Below, piece after piece: positions 1-13,100 of a stretch of 64,000 nucleotides of DNA (positions are counted from its first letter, which is position 1; each line of letters opens with the position of its first letter). This DNA comes from Chionis minor (lineage: Eukaryota > Chordata > Aves > Charadriiformes > Chionididae): contig VZSF01000718.1 in the NCBI GenBank assembly GCA_013398295.1, positions 62,001 through 126,000 on the forward strand, given 5' to 3'. A model generated the notes under the pieces. That model was not told where the DNA came from and made no database searches. It saw only the letters and a list, made by a program, of their open reading frames with translations. The translations under genes were made by a program, and so were the position numbers.

Positions 1-3000
1 TGTTTCCAGGCCTATGGCTGTATTCTTTTGTTCTTCAAAAATGTCAGATATATACACAAAGGATAATGCAGACAATTAAAAGGTCAGTGAGGTTTCTTAA
101 TGGTTATTAAAATGTCAGCCTAGACTACAAGCAATTCAAATCCTATGAAATGAGTAGCAGATGCATAATGATAGCAGAAAATGGCATCAGCTTTGCTTTC
201 TAATAGCCACTCCTCAGCCTGACACAGCGCATCTGTCTCAAGGAAGGCAAAGCTGTGTACATCGGTTAGAAAAACCGACAGAAAGAAATCAGCCTGTCCT
301 GGTCACCATGTTAAGTCCTTGACTAACTGCCGGGGTAAGTGGCAAGCAGTGACAGATTGGACTGGTCCTACTCCCATTTGTGTCAGAAACGAGGGAAAGC
401 GTTTCGATGACTCTCGAGAAATGCATTGCTCGTCCCTGTCCATGTGCCAAAAAGCAAGTCCCTGCCTCTCCGCGCCGCTGCTGGGCGCTGCCACCACTCC
501 CTGCTCCCGCTGGCAGCTATTGCTCCCTCAGCACGCTGGCAGGGGGCTGGGGGATGCTGGGCGAGAAGGGCCATTGCCCCCGTCCCTCCCTGCAGCCCAA
601 AAGAGCAGCTCGTGTCCCCGGGGAGAGGGAGGCCACATCCTGCTCGCCGCCCTCCCTCCCAGCTCTCCACAGCGGTGGGTGACGGGCACCGCGGGGCAGC
701 CAGCAGCGGGACACCCCTCCACGGCCAGTGCCTGGGATCTCCGGAGCAGCACACCGGGAGGCCATCTGCTCCATTGCCTCTGGCATTCGTGTAGGAGGCT
801 GTCTTGTGCTGCTCCAGGGGCTTGGCACAAACCTACCCGGTTTATGTTTGCCAGCAAACGGTGTTGGGAAATCGCAGAGGTCTTGGCTAGGAACTGAGGA
901 AACCAGCTTCCCAATTCGTAATTTAGGAATGAATCATTTTGCTCCTGGACTCCAGCAATAAGGCATTAAGGTGGTGGCGGATGAAATCCAGGTTTTGTTG
1001 ATCCCCAAAGATAACTGAAGAAATGATACTTTAGTGTCCAAAGTGAATAGAGGAAAAAGGTTCTTTTGGCATTGCCAGGGAAGAGGAAGTTAATTTCTTA
1101 CTCACCAATTATTACAGGAAGCAAACATAGCCGTAAAATGAAACAAAGAAAACTTAGCATCTTTCTTATGAGAGAGAAAATATTCTTTGCTAGCAACAAA
1201 GAGTCATTTATTGATACAATGGAGGAAAAGACATTTACTGCAGGCCTCTACTTCTTCAGACTGTAAAGCACAGAGGTGGAGCAGTACATTTCCATCAAGC
1301 TGTCTCCGCTCTTTTCATGTGCTACCAACTATTCAAATGAGGCCTAAGCGCAGTCCAGTCCTATGAGAGGCACTGAGTGGCAAGGGAAGGGAAAAGTGAA
1401 GGTGACACATTTATTTTTAGCTCTAAAAGTTTCTATTTGTTTTAGACAGCTACTCCAAATGAGGAGATATGGCTAATAAAATTGAGTCAGATGGTCATAA
1501 AAAGCAGCACTTACAAAATATATCTGTGGGGATGTGAGGAACTGTCCACTAGGTTTCCAGCAAGTGAACTGAATAGTATATATCAGAAAAGAAGAAAAAA
1601 AATCACCTTGCCCTGATGAGAGGGCAGGTGTGGTGGGGCTGATGGGAATAATATGCAGTCTTTGGTAGACGCTGGCTGGAAGCCAGAGCTGGATAGCAGT
1701 AAGCCAAAAGCTGGTCTCCCCCAAGCTCAGATTAGACAGACAATCATTTGGAAAATACAAAACTACAGAAAATTAAAAGGCAACTCTGCAAGATTTTGAG
1801 AGTTCAGAATAAGTCAAATGGTTCGACAGATTTTTTTTAAAAAAACAGGGATTTTTTGCTGAAATATTAGAAAATTATAGCAAGACTTTTGGCATGACTA
1901 ACTAGTAGCCTTACCCATCACTGCCTGCTCTTACTCTCACGAGAACAGGGAGTGACTCCACCAAAGTCAGCTAAATCACACTCATTAAGCTCTGTATCAC
2001 ATTCACAGTCCTTCAAGGGGTGCACAGAACTCCAGGTCACACTTTTATTCTTTACATCTGGGTCACCCAAGTGATAAGATCTGCACCAAAGATTCTGGCA
2101 GTGCTGCAAAGAGACAAACAGAGTCTTTGCCATTGGCAAAGGCAGTATTTGACGCAGCCAAGCGGTTTATATTAAGATGTTTAAAATTTTATGTGTTTTT
2201 ACTGTGGGGGTTCAGAACTGGAACATGAACAAAGCAGCGCTGAGGAAATTACTTTATTAAAAAGAAAAAAACAACCTCAGCAAATGTGGGAACAGATCAA
2301 AACTGGAAGCTCTTATTAGTTCTCCCACATTTTCATCGTTCAGACAGAATAGAACCTGGACTTGACTATGTTCAGATTTTAGAAGACAACAGACCTCGGC
2401 TCAGGTCCCCAGCCAGAAACCTGCAAAAGTTAAACTAAACTGCCTGAGAGCTCACCCTCCCCACCCAAAAAGAGCAGAGCAAACAGAATCTTAAAACAGG
2501 ACTTAATGGATGGGAGAAAAGACAAGGATAACAGGGTGATAAAACAGGATGAAATACAATAACTACTCCTTTCTTAAATCACTGCAACAACTATTCAGTC
2601 CTCCAGTTTCTTCAGTGAGTAATCGCTACACCAGCTAGTTTTCCCCCTCCCCACAGTAGTTCTTCATTCCCTGTTTGGGGTTGCGAGTCCCTGATCACTG
2701 TGCCCCAGGCTACTGGGTCATGGACCCTCCTGCCACCCCGTAGTGACACCATGAACCGTGTGGGTTGCCCCTGTCCCACCAGTTGTCCCCTTCAGTCCCT
2801 CAGATGCTGCTCTGCACTGCTCCAGCTGCCAGCTCCTCCAGCAATGTCCTTGCTCAAGGATTTTCTCCCACGAGGTGGTCCATGCCCACTCCAGTGCTGG
2901 CTCTGCCTCGCTGGTTGTTTCCTCTAGCTCATAGGATTAAGCACACTGTCCACAAGCAGCAGAAACTCCTTTATCTGAAACCCTCTCTTTCCAAATGACG

Positions 3001-3910
3001 ACACCAAATCTACTACTTCCTGTCTTAGCTTAGGGTCACTGGTCACCCAGGAGCATTAGGTATTGCCAGTTTGGCTAGACTTTCAAAACCCACTACAGTT
3101 TCAACATCTGTTTCTTTTTAAGATGCACCAAGTTTTCAACTGAACTGCTTCCCAAACGTGACAAGACATGAAAAGCAATTTTGGACCCATTTCAGGCATC
3201 CCCTGGAGTGCTTGTTACCCACCTCCCTCCCTCCCTCTGCAAACCAATGGAGAAATCCTCCCTTCTTGGGCTGATGGCTGCTCTCAGCCTTTTGCCCTCA
3301 GCCAGCAGGCTAACATCAAACAAATCTGAAAAATGGATGCTGGTTCAGGGCCTACTCTGTTTTGCAAAAACCAGAAACCATCCCGGTGCCTCACCACAGA
3401 AGTATTTATATAAACCTTTTCTGGTCAGGACTTTGTTATGTGCATTATAATGGAAATAAGGTCTGAACTTCCTCTGAGTTTCAGCATCATGAAATGCAGT
3501 ATTTCCCAGTTTCCTATATAACACAATATAGTTGGTGAGATCCAAAGCTGAACGAGACCAAAATAAACACTAGAGCTGCTTCTCTGCCAAGGTCATTCTG
3601 TCATAGATCTTAAAACAATGGGGAACAAATGATTTTACTGCTAAAGACACACACACACACAAAAAAAAAAAAGCGAACTGGTGTGACTGAGATACCAGGA
3701 GTGTTCAAGAAGGGAAAAATATGTAACTGTACAGATTGAGATTAGAGCACAAACCAGCTTCTGCAGGAATACAGCTCCTAATTTGCCTTCTATCGTTAGT
3801 AGCTGTGGACTGTAATCAGTACCTGGTGACGTAAATAAGGTCAGAGAAAAAATGGTACCACAGATGAGAATGTCATTGCTCGTCATCGCTGGGCTTGCTT
3901 TTCCTTTCAG
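1..3910 (+). other. 3' part of an upstream LAMA4 intron
   Basis: No exon is recognised here. The stretch has a CpG-rich block at about 421-780 (separate entry), AT-rich unique sequence, a short CCCTCCCT run near 3223-3236 and a small CA/A run at 3647-3672. The reading frames open across 319-897 exist because the block is GC-rich; they match no laminin sequence and several overlap on both strands. The polypyrimidine tract and AG at 3900-3910 form the acceptor of the first visible exon. Confidence 0.75.
421..780. promoter_or_regulatory. CpG-rich block in upstream intron (possible regulatory element)
   Basis: About 360 bases are clearly GC-rich (around 65 percent by eye) with about 21 CpG by hand count, set in AT-rich intron. 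That is below a classical CpG island but unusual for this gene. A weak CTCF-like core lies near 536-549. It could be an internal promoter, an enhancer, or an old GC-rich repeat; the sequence alone does not decide. Confidence 0.35.
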
Positions 3911-4125
3911 GTGTGCCCCCGGTTACTATGGGAACCCTTTGCTAATCGGAAGCACTTGTAAAAAATGCGACTGCAGCGGCAACTCAGACCCAAACCTGAT
4001 TTTTGAAGACTGTGATGAAGTGACCGGCCAGTGCCGCAACTGCCTGCGCAACACCACCGGCTTCAAGTGCGAACGATGCGCTCCGGGTTACTATGGGGAT
4101 GCCAGAGTCGCTAAAAACTGTACAG
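3911..4125 (+). CDS. LAMA4: LAMA4 exon: end of LE2 and complete LE3
   Basis: Encodes residues 1-71. It contains a CAPGYYGN end of one laminin-EGF repeat, then a full repeat running from CDCSGNSD through [11 protein letters not shown] to CAPGYYGD, the usual spacing of eight cysteines. Acceptor TTTCAG/G, donor CAG/GTACCG. The exon starts in phase 2, so its first G completes a split codon, and ends in phase 1. Two N-glycosylation sequons are visible: NTT and an unusual NCT at the repeat boundary. By comparison with human it should be about exon 6. The 4 kb intron that follows holds no recognised gene. Confidence 0.95.
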
Positions 4126-7100
4126 GTACCGTCTGTAGTTTAGTACAGCACAGCCAAGCAAAATGAAGCACAGCACGGTCTACGGATGACCTCCCAGAGA
4201 TCAGAGATGCCTAAATCAGTCATCAGACACCTATGGCCCTGGGAGACAGGGGGTGCTCCCGNCTGAATTATGCTATGCACTAGCACTCTTTCCATCACGC
4301 ACAAGAAAGTCTCAGACCCCAGACTCCAACACCTCAGATGCCTGGGCAGGAGGAAGGTAGGCACTGCTGTGTTCTGCATCATGTTTTAAAGGGGTCTCTA
4401 AGCTTCCTTTGGGCAGAGACTTCACCTTTGTGTTCGTTCACGCCATGTGCTGCCCGACTTAACCACTCAGACTGAGGGCGCTTAAAGACTTGAAAGCATT
4501 TTTTATGGGAAAAGGATTGTCCTTCCTGTCCTGACCCAATCCCTGCTCAGTTTCTGCTAATTGTCACACTGGTAATGCATTCTGCATTTCCCATGTGTCT
4601 GTGTAATCTTGCTGGCTACTGTATTTCCGTACCAGAGACATCTGTACTTCCAGGGTCTCATAAAGCACTACCCAGAGGATCTGACCCAAAATCTAATATA
4701 ATTATTCTCCTAATTTACATGGAGTTTGATCCAAATAGGACTTTGGCCTCATGCCCTTTGTCCTTGCTTTGTCTCTGGGGGACAAGATTACATCCTCTTT
4801 CAAAGCACTGAGGAATAGACACTGCTAAAGGCAAAATGCAGGTCCTCAGAGCAAGGACCCTGGGGCTCCCTCCCAACCTCTTTGCCAGGGTCCTTCCTTC
4901 AAGGATCAGAACACAAATGGGGGAGATGAATCACTCCTAGCTCTCAGCCGGACTCAAAGGTGAGACACAGCCAAAGCATACACCCAACCCAGACCTCTGA
5001 AGTGCTCCAGGACCTCAAGGTACAGAGCTACAGGCCTCATTGTTTGATCAATGGCTTGATTAAACCTATGTCCCTCTTGCAACTCACTGTAAACTTGGAC
5101 CTTGCCTTTTACTAGCTTACTACAAAGCGCTAAGGTGTGTTTTGGGACCTGCAAGATGGAGGTTGGGAGGATGCTCTGTACTTAAGTGCCCTTTGTGCTG
5201 CTCTCTGCATTTGTAGGGGACCACATATGACGGCAGTACTGGTCCCTTCTGGTTTTATGTTCTGGTGACAGCTAGAAGTTGAGTGTCCATCTCCAGGATA
5301 TAATTCATATCGCTAAGTCACGTGCTTAAATTCCATCTACGCTGAACAGGGAGAGATGGTGGTCACACACAGTAATCCCAAAAGCCAACCCCAGGTACAA
5401 AAAGACAGCAGCTGTAGGGAGCAGAGTGCCCCAAAAATCACCTCCTGCCTGGATTTAGGCACCCCAGACATACCTGAAATGCAACATCTCTCTGATTTTG
5501 AGGCTGCAAAAGCAAACCTTGTTTATGCACTTCCCTGCATAATTCACTTCACCAGAGTTCTGCAGTTCTCCTGTAAGGAATGACAGGATCTAGTTTGTGG
5601 GTCCTGAATGCCGTGAGGCAGGAGAAACGCACCCAGCACAACTCGGCAAACTGCAGCAATTGTGCCCTGGCCACATGCGAAAGCAGAGCTTCAAACAGCT
5701 AAGAGTAGCTTTGCCTGAAGTCTGAGGAGAACAGGGCATTCCAAGTGTCTAAGCAGATTAAGCAAGACATAATTTTGGAAGGCATCTCTGAACATAGAAT
5801 TTCTAAACTGAAGTTAAGTCAAACTTTCATCACCTCGGTATAGTTTTGGTTTGCACCCTTGAGGAATTGCAGGAATTAGAGGCAGAGTGCCTTGGTATTA
5901 TTTACATTTCTGAGGTACAGTTTAAGTGGGATTTCATGGTGCACAGGACTTCTCTATACAGGTTTTTCATGCAGACTATAAATCAGCTTGGTAATTCTAT
6001 TGGTTAGCACATTTCCTTGCAGTGTTTGATCTTAGCTAAAAATAAAAAGAGCCTGAGCACTTGAATATGTTATGAGATGTCTAGCTTTTCTCTGTTTAGG
6101 AGTGAATTTAATCTTGTCATTGACTCTAGAAAATCCTGATTTTGAAGTATTATGTTTCAGAGAATTATACACTTCTCATTTTATCTTCATTTCTGCTAAA
6201 CACCACAATACACTGTACTCGACAGTGCGCAGCTGCAATACATCCATGATTTCCAAACTACTCAGGTAGTTTACAAGGCAAACTTATACTTTGTTTGGCA
6301 TTTTGGAACAATTAAGAGCACTTATTTAGAAAAAATATTGATTCTGAAATAAGACAAATACCTTCTTTAAAATACAATAAATACATAACAGAAACTAGTG
6401 TGAGAAACCAGACAGCCTGCATACCTGGTTTCCACAGAGCACCTCAAAGGGTATATAGAACTAAAAAATCCCAGAGAACTAAATGAACAAACAGCTCTAT
6501 CCAGCTAAGATCATCTTTTTTCTTTCAAACAAAAGACAAAATCCGTGTAGCTGTCAACAGTAGTTTTCAGCTTCTTTTCAATAATTTTTTAACTACGTGT
6601 CCTTTAGCCATACTTCAAAGCTTTCCACAAATGTTCCTCAGAAATAAAGGTAAATTTAGAAGCTTTCTCCACCTGTAAGCCACAGTAGCGATGAAAGTTT
6701 TCATTCCCTACTAAAAATGTGGTACCTCCTAAACAAGTAGAAGGAAAATTGTCAGTATTGCTTTTGAAATTAATTTGCTGTAAGCATCTGTGTAGCGAAT
6801 TAAAAGTTATTCATTTAAATAAGAAGGCACAATTTTATTTTCCTGAGCACCAACCTCATCCAAATTTTAATCTTGTTACTGTAATCTTGCCACATGGGGA
6901 TAGCCTAGATCCTATAGGTGAAGAGAAATCTCTGCTTTTAACTGAAACTTTTCTTTCACTTCCTAACAAAAGAAATAAAAAAAATTTTAAAAATTGTAGA
7001 TCCAAAACCTGGGAGGCATCCAGTTCATACAGATTGTGGTGAGGTCAAAGTATTGATTGCCCCACAAAATTGATAAGCAAATTCTGTTCTTACATACCAC

Positions 7101-10100
7101 AAAAATTGAGTAGTTCTTCTAACACTGGTTCACTTACACAGAATTATTCTAGTGTTAGTGCATCGGTTTGACTTTGAAGCTGCATTACACATTTCCCATG
7201 ATAATTCCTTGAATGCACAATGTGGAATGTAAATACAAGGGTAATTCATAGAAAACAATGAATGGACTGCAATAAAATGGCAGTAAACAATTTTGTTATA
7301 TGAGATTCTGCTGAAACCATGAATCACAAGAGCAAAACAAATTCCAGATAAGTCACTACTGTTCTTATGTTCTGCTTGGTTTTATTATTCTATCAAAGTG
7401 CTCGAAGAATATTTAAATTTTTTAAATAACATATTTTTAAAGGCCAATTAAACCTTGAAAGAGACACTTGAGATTAAAAATTATACTTTTTAAAAAGCCA
7501 CTTGTGCTGGCAATAAAAATGTCGCTTACTCAAGTTTAAAAAAATGTAAAACCTCGTTTATTCTTCATTGTAAGTGGTAGGAGATATTTACTTTATGATA
7601 TGCTCAAGCTGATGATGGAATTGGAGTCCACTATCAATCCCTGATAGCTGGAAAGCTTATTTAGTGGTAGCCTGACACAGCGTTGATAAATTCCACAGGG
7701 CTGTGGAGAGATTTGTAACTAATAATTAACTTTAGTTGTACCACTTTTCTTAGCTCATCTCTGAAACGTCACCCTCTCCAGAGAGTGATGCACAAGGGCC
7801 CAGCTGCTCCTGCTTCCCCTGCCTGTGACTAGCTGTGAAGCCTTGAACAAGTTGTTTCAGCAGAGGCTTCCTGGTTCTGTTTCCCACCTTATAATTCATC
7901 TGGTCCAATTTGACCACAGGGCAAAAGACACCTTTTTTTTACATATGGAAGGAAAACTCAGTCCAAGAAGTCCTGTATTTTGGTTAACTATCCACGCACA
8001 ATCCAACATGCAATCATTTTACTAGTCTTGGGAGGGGGAAGCCAAGTTGTACATTTTGAAGATTCTTCTTTCAAAAATCCTTTCTTTTTTCCCCCAGAAT
8101 GTAACTGTGGAGGGAGAATGTGTGACAGCCAGACTGGAGAATGCCTCGCAGACAGCCCTGAAGTTTCTACTGGCACAGACTGCCCAACCATCAGTAAGAA
8201 GATTATCGTGAGAACATTGCTGTTGTATTTAGATGCTTACAAATACTAGCTTAAGAGCTCGGTTCCCCAGTGGGCTCAGCACTTTGACCTGGGTCCCACA
8301 GGGCCCTTAAACATGTGAATACGCACAGTGCCCCACTGACTGAGTTTTTAAACATGTTTTCACTTGCTTGACTGACTACAAGCATAAACCAAACTCTGTG
8401 ATACAGACGGAATGCTTAGGTACAAACTGCAGAGCAGTAGGGAAGCATCACCAAAGGCACTTCCATAGACTTTGAGACACAGTGCCTACAAAATTAACAT
8501 TCTGGCACTAAAAACTGCCACCACAACTTTATCTGTGCCACCTTGTATATAATTTTATGTATCTAATCTCTTCCTCTAATAAAAATTGTTGCTCCTGACA
8601 ATTTGACATTTATCCATCAGTCAGTTACTTTTCCACTGTCATCTCCCCTATTCTAATGATAGGAAGCCTGGTGAGTTTCCAGAAGCACTATGTTGTAACT
8701 AGTGGTAACCACTGATTTTTTTTTTTTAATGTTAGTATAATTATGCCTGCGGTATAATGCAGACCATGCAGCACACATGGGTTCCTAAACCAGCTCCCAA
8801 GAAGAGGTGTCGTGCCTGGAAGTGCAACCAGGAGGAAATCACTTGGGAGCTACTGCCTTCAAGAATACAGACTATACAACACCAAGGAAAAGTTCCTGTA
8901 GGAATCTGTGTTTCATGTTCACCTGTCTCTTGCATTTAGTGGTGGCATCAATGTCACTAAAATAGCAGGGACAAGGATATAGTTCTGCACAAGTATATTC
9001 CAAATGTGTTATAACTGTGTTTTGAGGAGTTGCCTTCCTAATCAAATAGGCAGCCAAGAGCCCATCTGCTGGACATCGTTGCTTCTCATACCATCAAATT
9101 TTAAACACAGAGTTTTGGGTTCTGACAAAATTAAGTTGTTATTTTGACCCTCATCTGTTGTTCCTCAGGCCACAAACATGCAGAGCCTCTAGGGAATAGC
9201 CAGGAAATACCTTGTATTTCTCTCTCTCTCCCCACTGATTAGGGAGCCGCTGTGGCAGCCTCTCAGAGCAGTCCCATCTGGTGCTTCTCAGCTGGAAGTG
9301 TCATGACTGTACTGTGGGACCTTGGAAGTGGGTGGACGAAAGTGAAAGAAAAATGGGTATCCATCAGGATCCATCAATGACAAAGAGAGGGAACACCATG
9401 GGGCAAGAGCACTATAACATGAATTTAAGATGTTTGCTGTTAACTGACACAAACACTAAAGAAAAATTACACTCTTTTATTTTCTTATCAGGCTGCGATA
9501 AATGTATTTGGGATTTGACAGATGACATCCGACTAGCAGTTCTGTCTATCGATGAAAGCAAATCAACTTTACTGAGCATTTCTACAGGTGTTGCCGCTCA
9601 AAAGCGCTTGAATGACCTGAGCCTCACTACCACCCATCTCCAGGTACAAATTTTGATGACATTTTATTTTGCAATGTAATTTTAATCTATGAATTGCCAT
9701 CCATTCCTGTAAATTTCAATCCCTGCCCTCACTAGAGAAATAATTTGTTTTCAGATTCACTGACTTTCTCCCCTACCCCCCACAGGCAGCAATGTCCGAA
9801 AAAAAGAACCATTCTAAGTTTAGTGCCATCGAGGTTGATGATGCTGCAGATGAAATGAATGATCTCCTGAGAGAGGCAGCAACACTTGATGAACAGGTTT
9901 GTTTATAGCCCCCTGCCAGAGCTCTGAGGGTTTGCGGTTTGTTATATTTGCATGCTGGCTTAAGAGATTAATATAAAATAGTTCCAGTTGGAAGAGACCT
10001 ACAACGATCATCTAGTTCAACTGCCTGACCACTTCAGAGCTGACCAAAAGTTAAAGGATATTATTTAAAGCATTGTTCAAATGCCTCCTAAACCCTGACA

Positions 10101-13100
10101 AACATGGGTCATCAACCACCCCTCTGTGAAGCCATTTCAGTGTTTGACCACCCTCTAAGTAAAGAAATGTTTCCTAACATCTAGTGTGAACCTCTAGGTT
10201 CATCAAACAAGAGTAGGAGTGCCCTGAAAGATAGTTAGGAGGACTTTCTGTTTCTATTTTCTATTTCTAATATTTCTACTTTAGTTTAGCTCTGAATTAA
10301 AAGCATAAATGACCTATCAAGTCTTCTTCCCAGAAAAGGAAGGATGTAGGGCCAAAGTCTGTTGAAGGTGGTCAGAGGTTTGTCACCAATCACAAAAAAC
10401 CTCCTCTCAGGATCTGAGTTCCCACATACCCCCCTACGCAACATGTTTGATCTGAGATAGACACACTGCCTTTCTAGTTCACATTTTGATTTCTAATGAA
10501 GCAAAGTAGCTGACACTAAACTAATTCAGGTTGACTTTGGGAGTATTTGTACTATATCTATTTTACATGTATGCTTTCATAAAATTAAATTAGCCCCAAT
10601 TAGACACTTCAAAATACATTACAAAACTGCCAGTTTAAAAGGTTTTTCGTGTACCCACGGAGATGGGAGCCTGATCAGCCCTCAAGATATGTTTTAATAC
10701 AATTGTAATTATAACTGTTGCATCCGCTTTCAATTGCCAGGCTATAAAATCAGAGGTTATCTGCTCTCAGCCCACGTAACACTTTCATTGCACCCTAGAA
10801 TAATACTGGTATGTATTAAGAAAATATATATATCTCCCTTTTAAAGAAATATTATTCAACATCTTTCTGTTGCTAAGACATATATATATTAGTGAGATAC
10901 ATCACTCTGTTATCAGTTGTAGTAGGACTAGAGCACGTTTCATGTTTATTGCAAAATGACATACCTTATATCCACTTACTAATTCCTTCACAAGACAAAT
11001 AAAAATTATACCTTAGACTAAAACTCAAATACAGGAGCAAGTAGGAGAAAAAAACACAAAGGAAGAGGGAAAAGGACTGTATAGAGAGGTGGAAGAGAAA
11101 ATTTGGGTTTTTAATCAGCACTTACTTAGCAGAAAGGGCACTGCAGAATTATGTAGGCTATGCCTGTGTTCAAAAGGTTTGATCAAATCAACTCACACAC
11201 ACCTCCCTCTGTACCTGTAAAAATCCAGCAGAGCTCACACACCTCAGTGTCCCTCTATGTAGTTAGTAGGCAGGATGATTAAGGCATTAGGTTTCTAGGA
11301 ATATTTAGTGAATTTGGATAATAACATTTTTGTCGTCTTCAGTACTACCTGGGGATTTCTTAGCTAGTTCCTCAGTTTGACTGTCCCTGAAACAGTAAAT
11401 TCAGCATTTCCTCTGGTCTTTTCTCCCTGGTTATTTCTAATGCTTGTTCCACATGAATACATGAGATTGCTTGTAAAGGCAGCAAAACAATGGCCCTGGA
11501 CTCTCACAATGGAAGGAAGACGACAGTAGTAACTCTGAATATATTGTACTTTTTGCTTTTTCAAGGCACTTTTACAGAAAATGGGTGCTAGGGCCTTGAG
11601 TGGGTTTTGCAGAGACATGCTGAATCTTCCGGTTAGAGCATTTTGTGTGCACGTCCCTGTGTCTGAGGGGTTGCTACAGATTTTGATTTAAACCTCAAGG
11701 GCAGGATGAACGCACCAACTACAGGCAAATACTCCTGCTACATGAGAAGAATATATATGACCTGTAACTCCCTGAGTCTGTTTGGGAGTAAAACAGCACA
11801 CAGCTCAGTCCTGAACGTCTGATAGAGACCTGGGAAAGCCAAGCGCCTTTCCTGCCTGGCCTCTTAGCAAATTTCAGGATGAGCCTCTGTACGTCAGCAG
11901 GAATTTGTGGGTCCCTAAGAGCACCCCTCATTCATGCTGCTGTGTTTCCCATCAATCTCACGGCAATCAGCAAACCCGTCTCAGCAATTCCCCATGTGTT
12001 CAATAGCTAAGGAAAAATCTGTCAAGGAAAGAGCATTATGTAGAAGCAAGCGCGTATAAAAACAGTAACAGGTCGCTTAAAATAAGCATGGAGTGGCGAT
12101 GCTGAGCAAGAGAGCATCCGCAAGAAACCCTGACAGCAATCAGGGAATACGAATAAAAAACTCAGTTCTTGCCCTTCAAAGACTAAAAAAAAAACCCAAA
12201 AACAAGTAAGCAGAAATAAAATTAAGACTTTTCTATCAACCCTCCTATTTTTTTCTCTTCGGGTGCCCGTTCTTTTCGCCGATGCTGCCTTCAAGCGCCA
12301 CCTGGTGCCTGTGCAAAGCCCGAGTGAAAACCGTGTTTGCGGGTTCGGCCGCTGCCCGCACTCAGCGGGTGGGGAGCGGGGGGGACACAGCAGAGTCCCC
12401 TGCCCTTCTGCCAGCATTAAGCACGTATGAAGTGAGCACGCCAACAGCCAAATATCTTCTGGCATCCCCAAACCCAGCAAGTAATTTTACAGTGGGATTG
12501 TGTTTTTACACGCACATCCCGTCCAGGAGACATCAATGGCACGGCAGTCTTTTTTTTTTTCTTTACTGGGAAATACCAGTGAAAATTAAATCTAAGAACT
12601 CCCAAAGTCAGCAACCTTCTCAGAAAGATGATAACTATGACATAGAATCATAGAATCACTTGGGTTGGAAGAGACCTTCAAGATCATCGAGTCCAACCAT
12701 AAACCTATGCCAAAACCACCCCTAAACCATGTCCCTCAGCACCACGTCTACCCGTCTTTTAAATACCTCCAGGGACAGTGATTCTACCACCTCCCTGGGC
12801 AGCCTGTTCCAATGCTTGATTACCCTTTCGGTAAAGAAGTTTTTCCTAATATCCAATCTAAACCTCCCCTGGCACAATCTGAGGCCATTTCCTCTTGTCC
12901 TGTCACTTGTTCCTTGGGAGAAGAGATTGACCCCCACCTCGCTACAACCTCCTTTCAGGTAGTTGTAGAGAGTGATAAGGTCTCCCCTCAACCTTCTCTT
13001 CTCCAGGCTAAACAATCCCAACTCTCTCAGCTGCTCCTCATAAGACCTGTTCTCCAGACCCCTCACCAGCTTCGTTGCCCTTCTCTGGACACGCTCCAGC

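Noticed and set aside
536..549. Second CTCF-like site in the upstream CpG-rich block
   Set aside because: Three core positions disagree with the consensus, so it is not distinguishable from chance in GC-rich DNA.
319..914. Several long overlapping open frames on both strands, up to 192 codons
   Set aside because: They arise from a GC-rich block lacking stops in many frames. No frame shows a domain, and none joins LAMA4 by plausible splice sites.
12022..12480. 152-codon open frame on the minus strand
   Set aside because: It runs through the CpG-rich patch, has low-complexity and composition-driven residues, and matches no family known to me.
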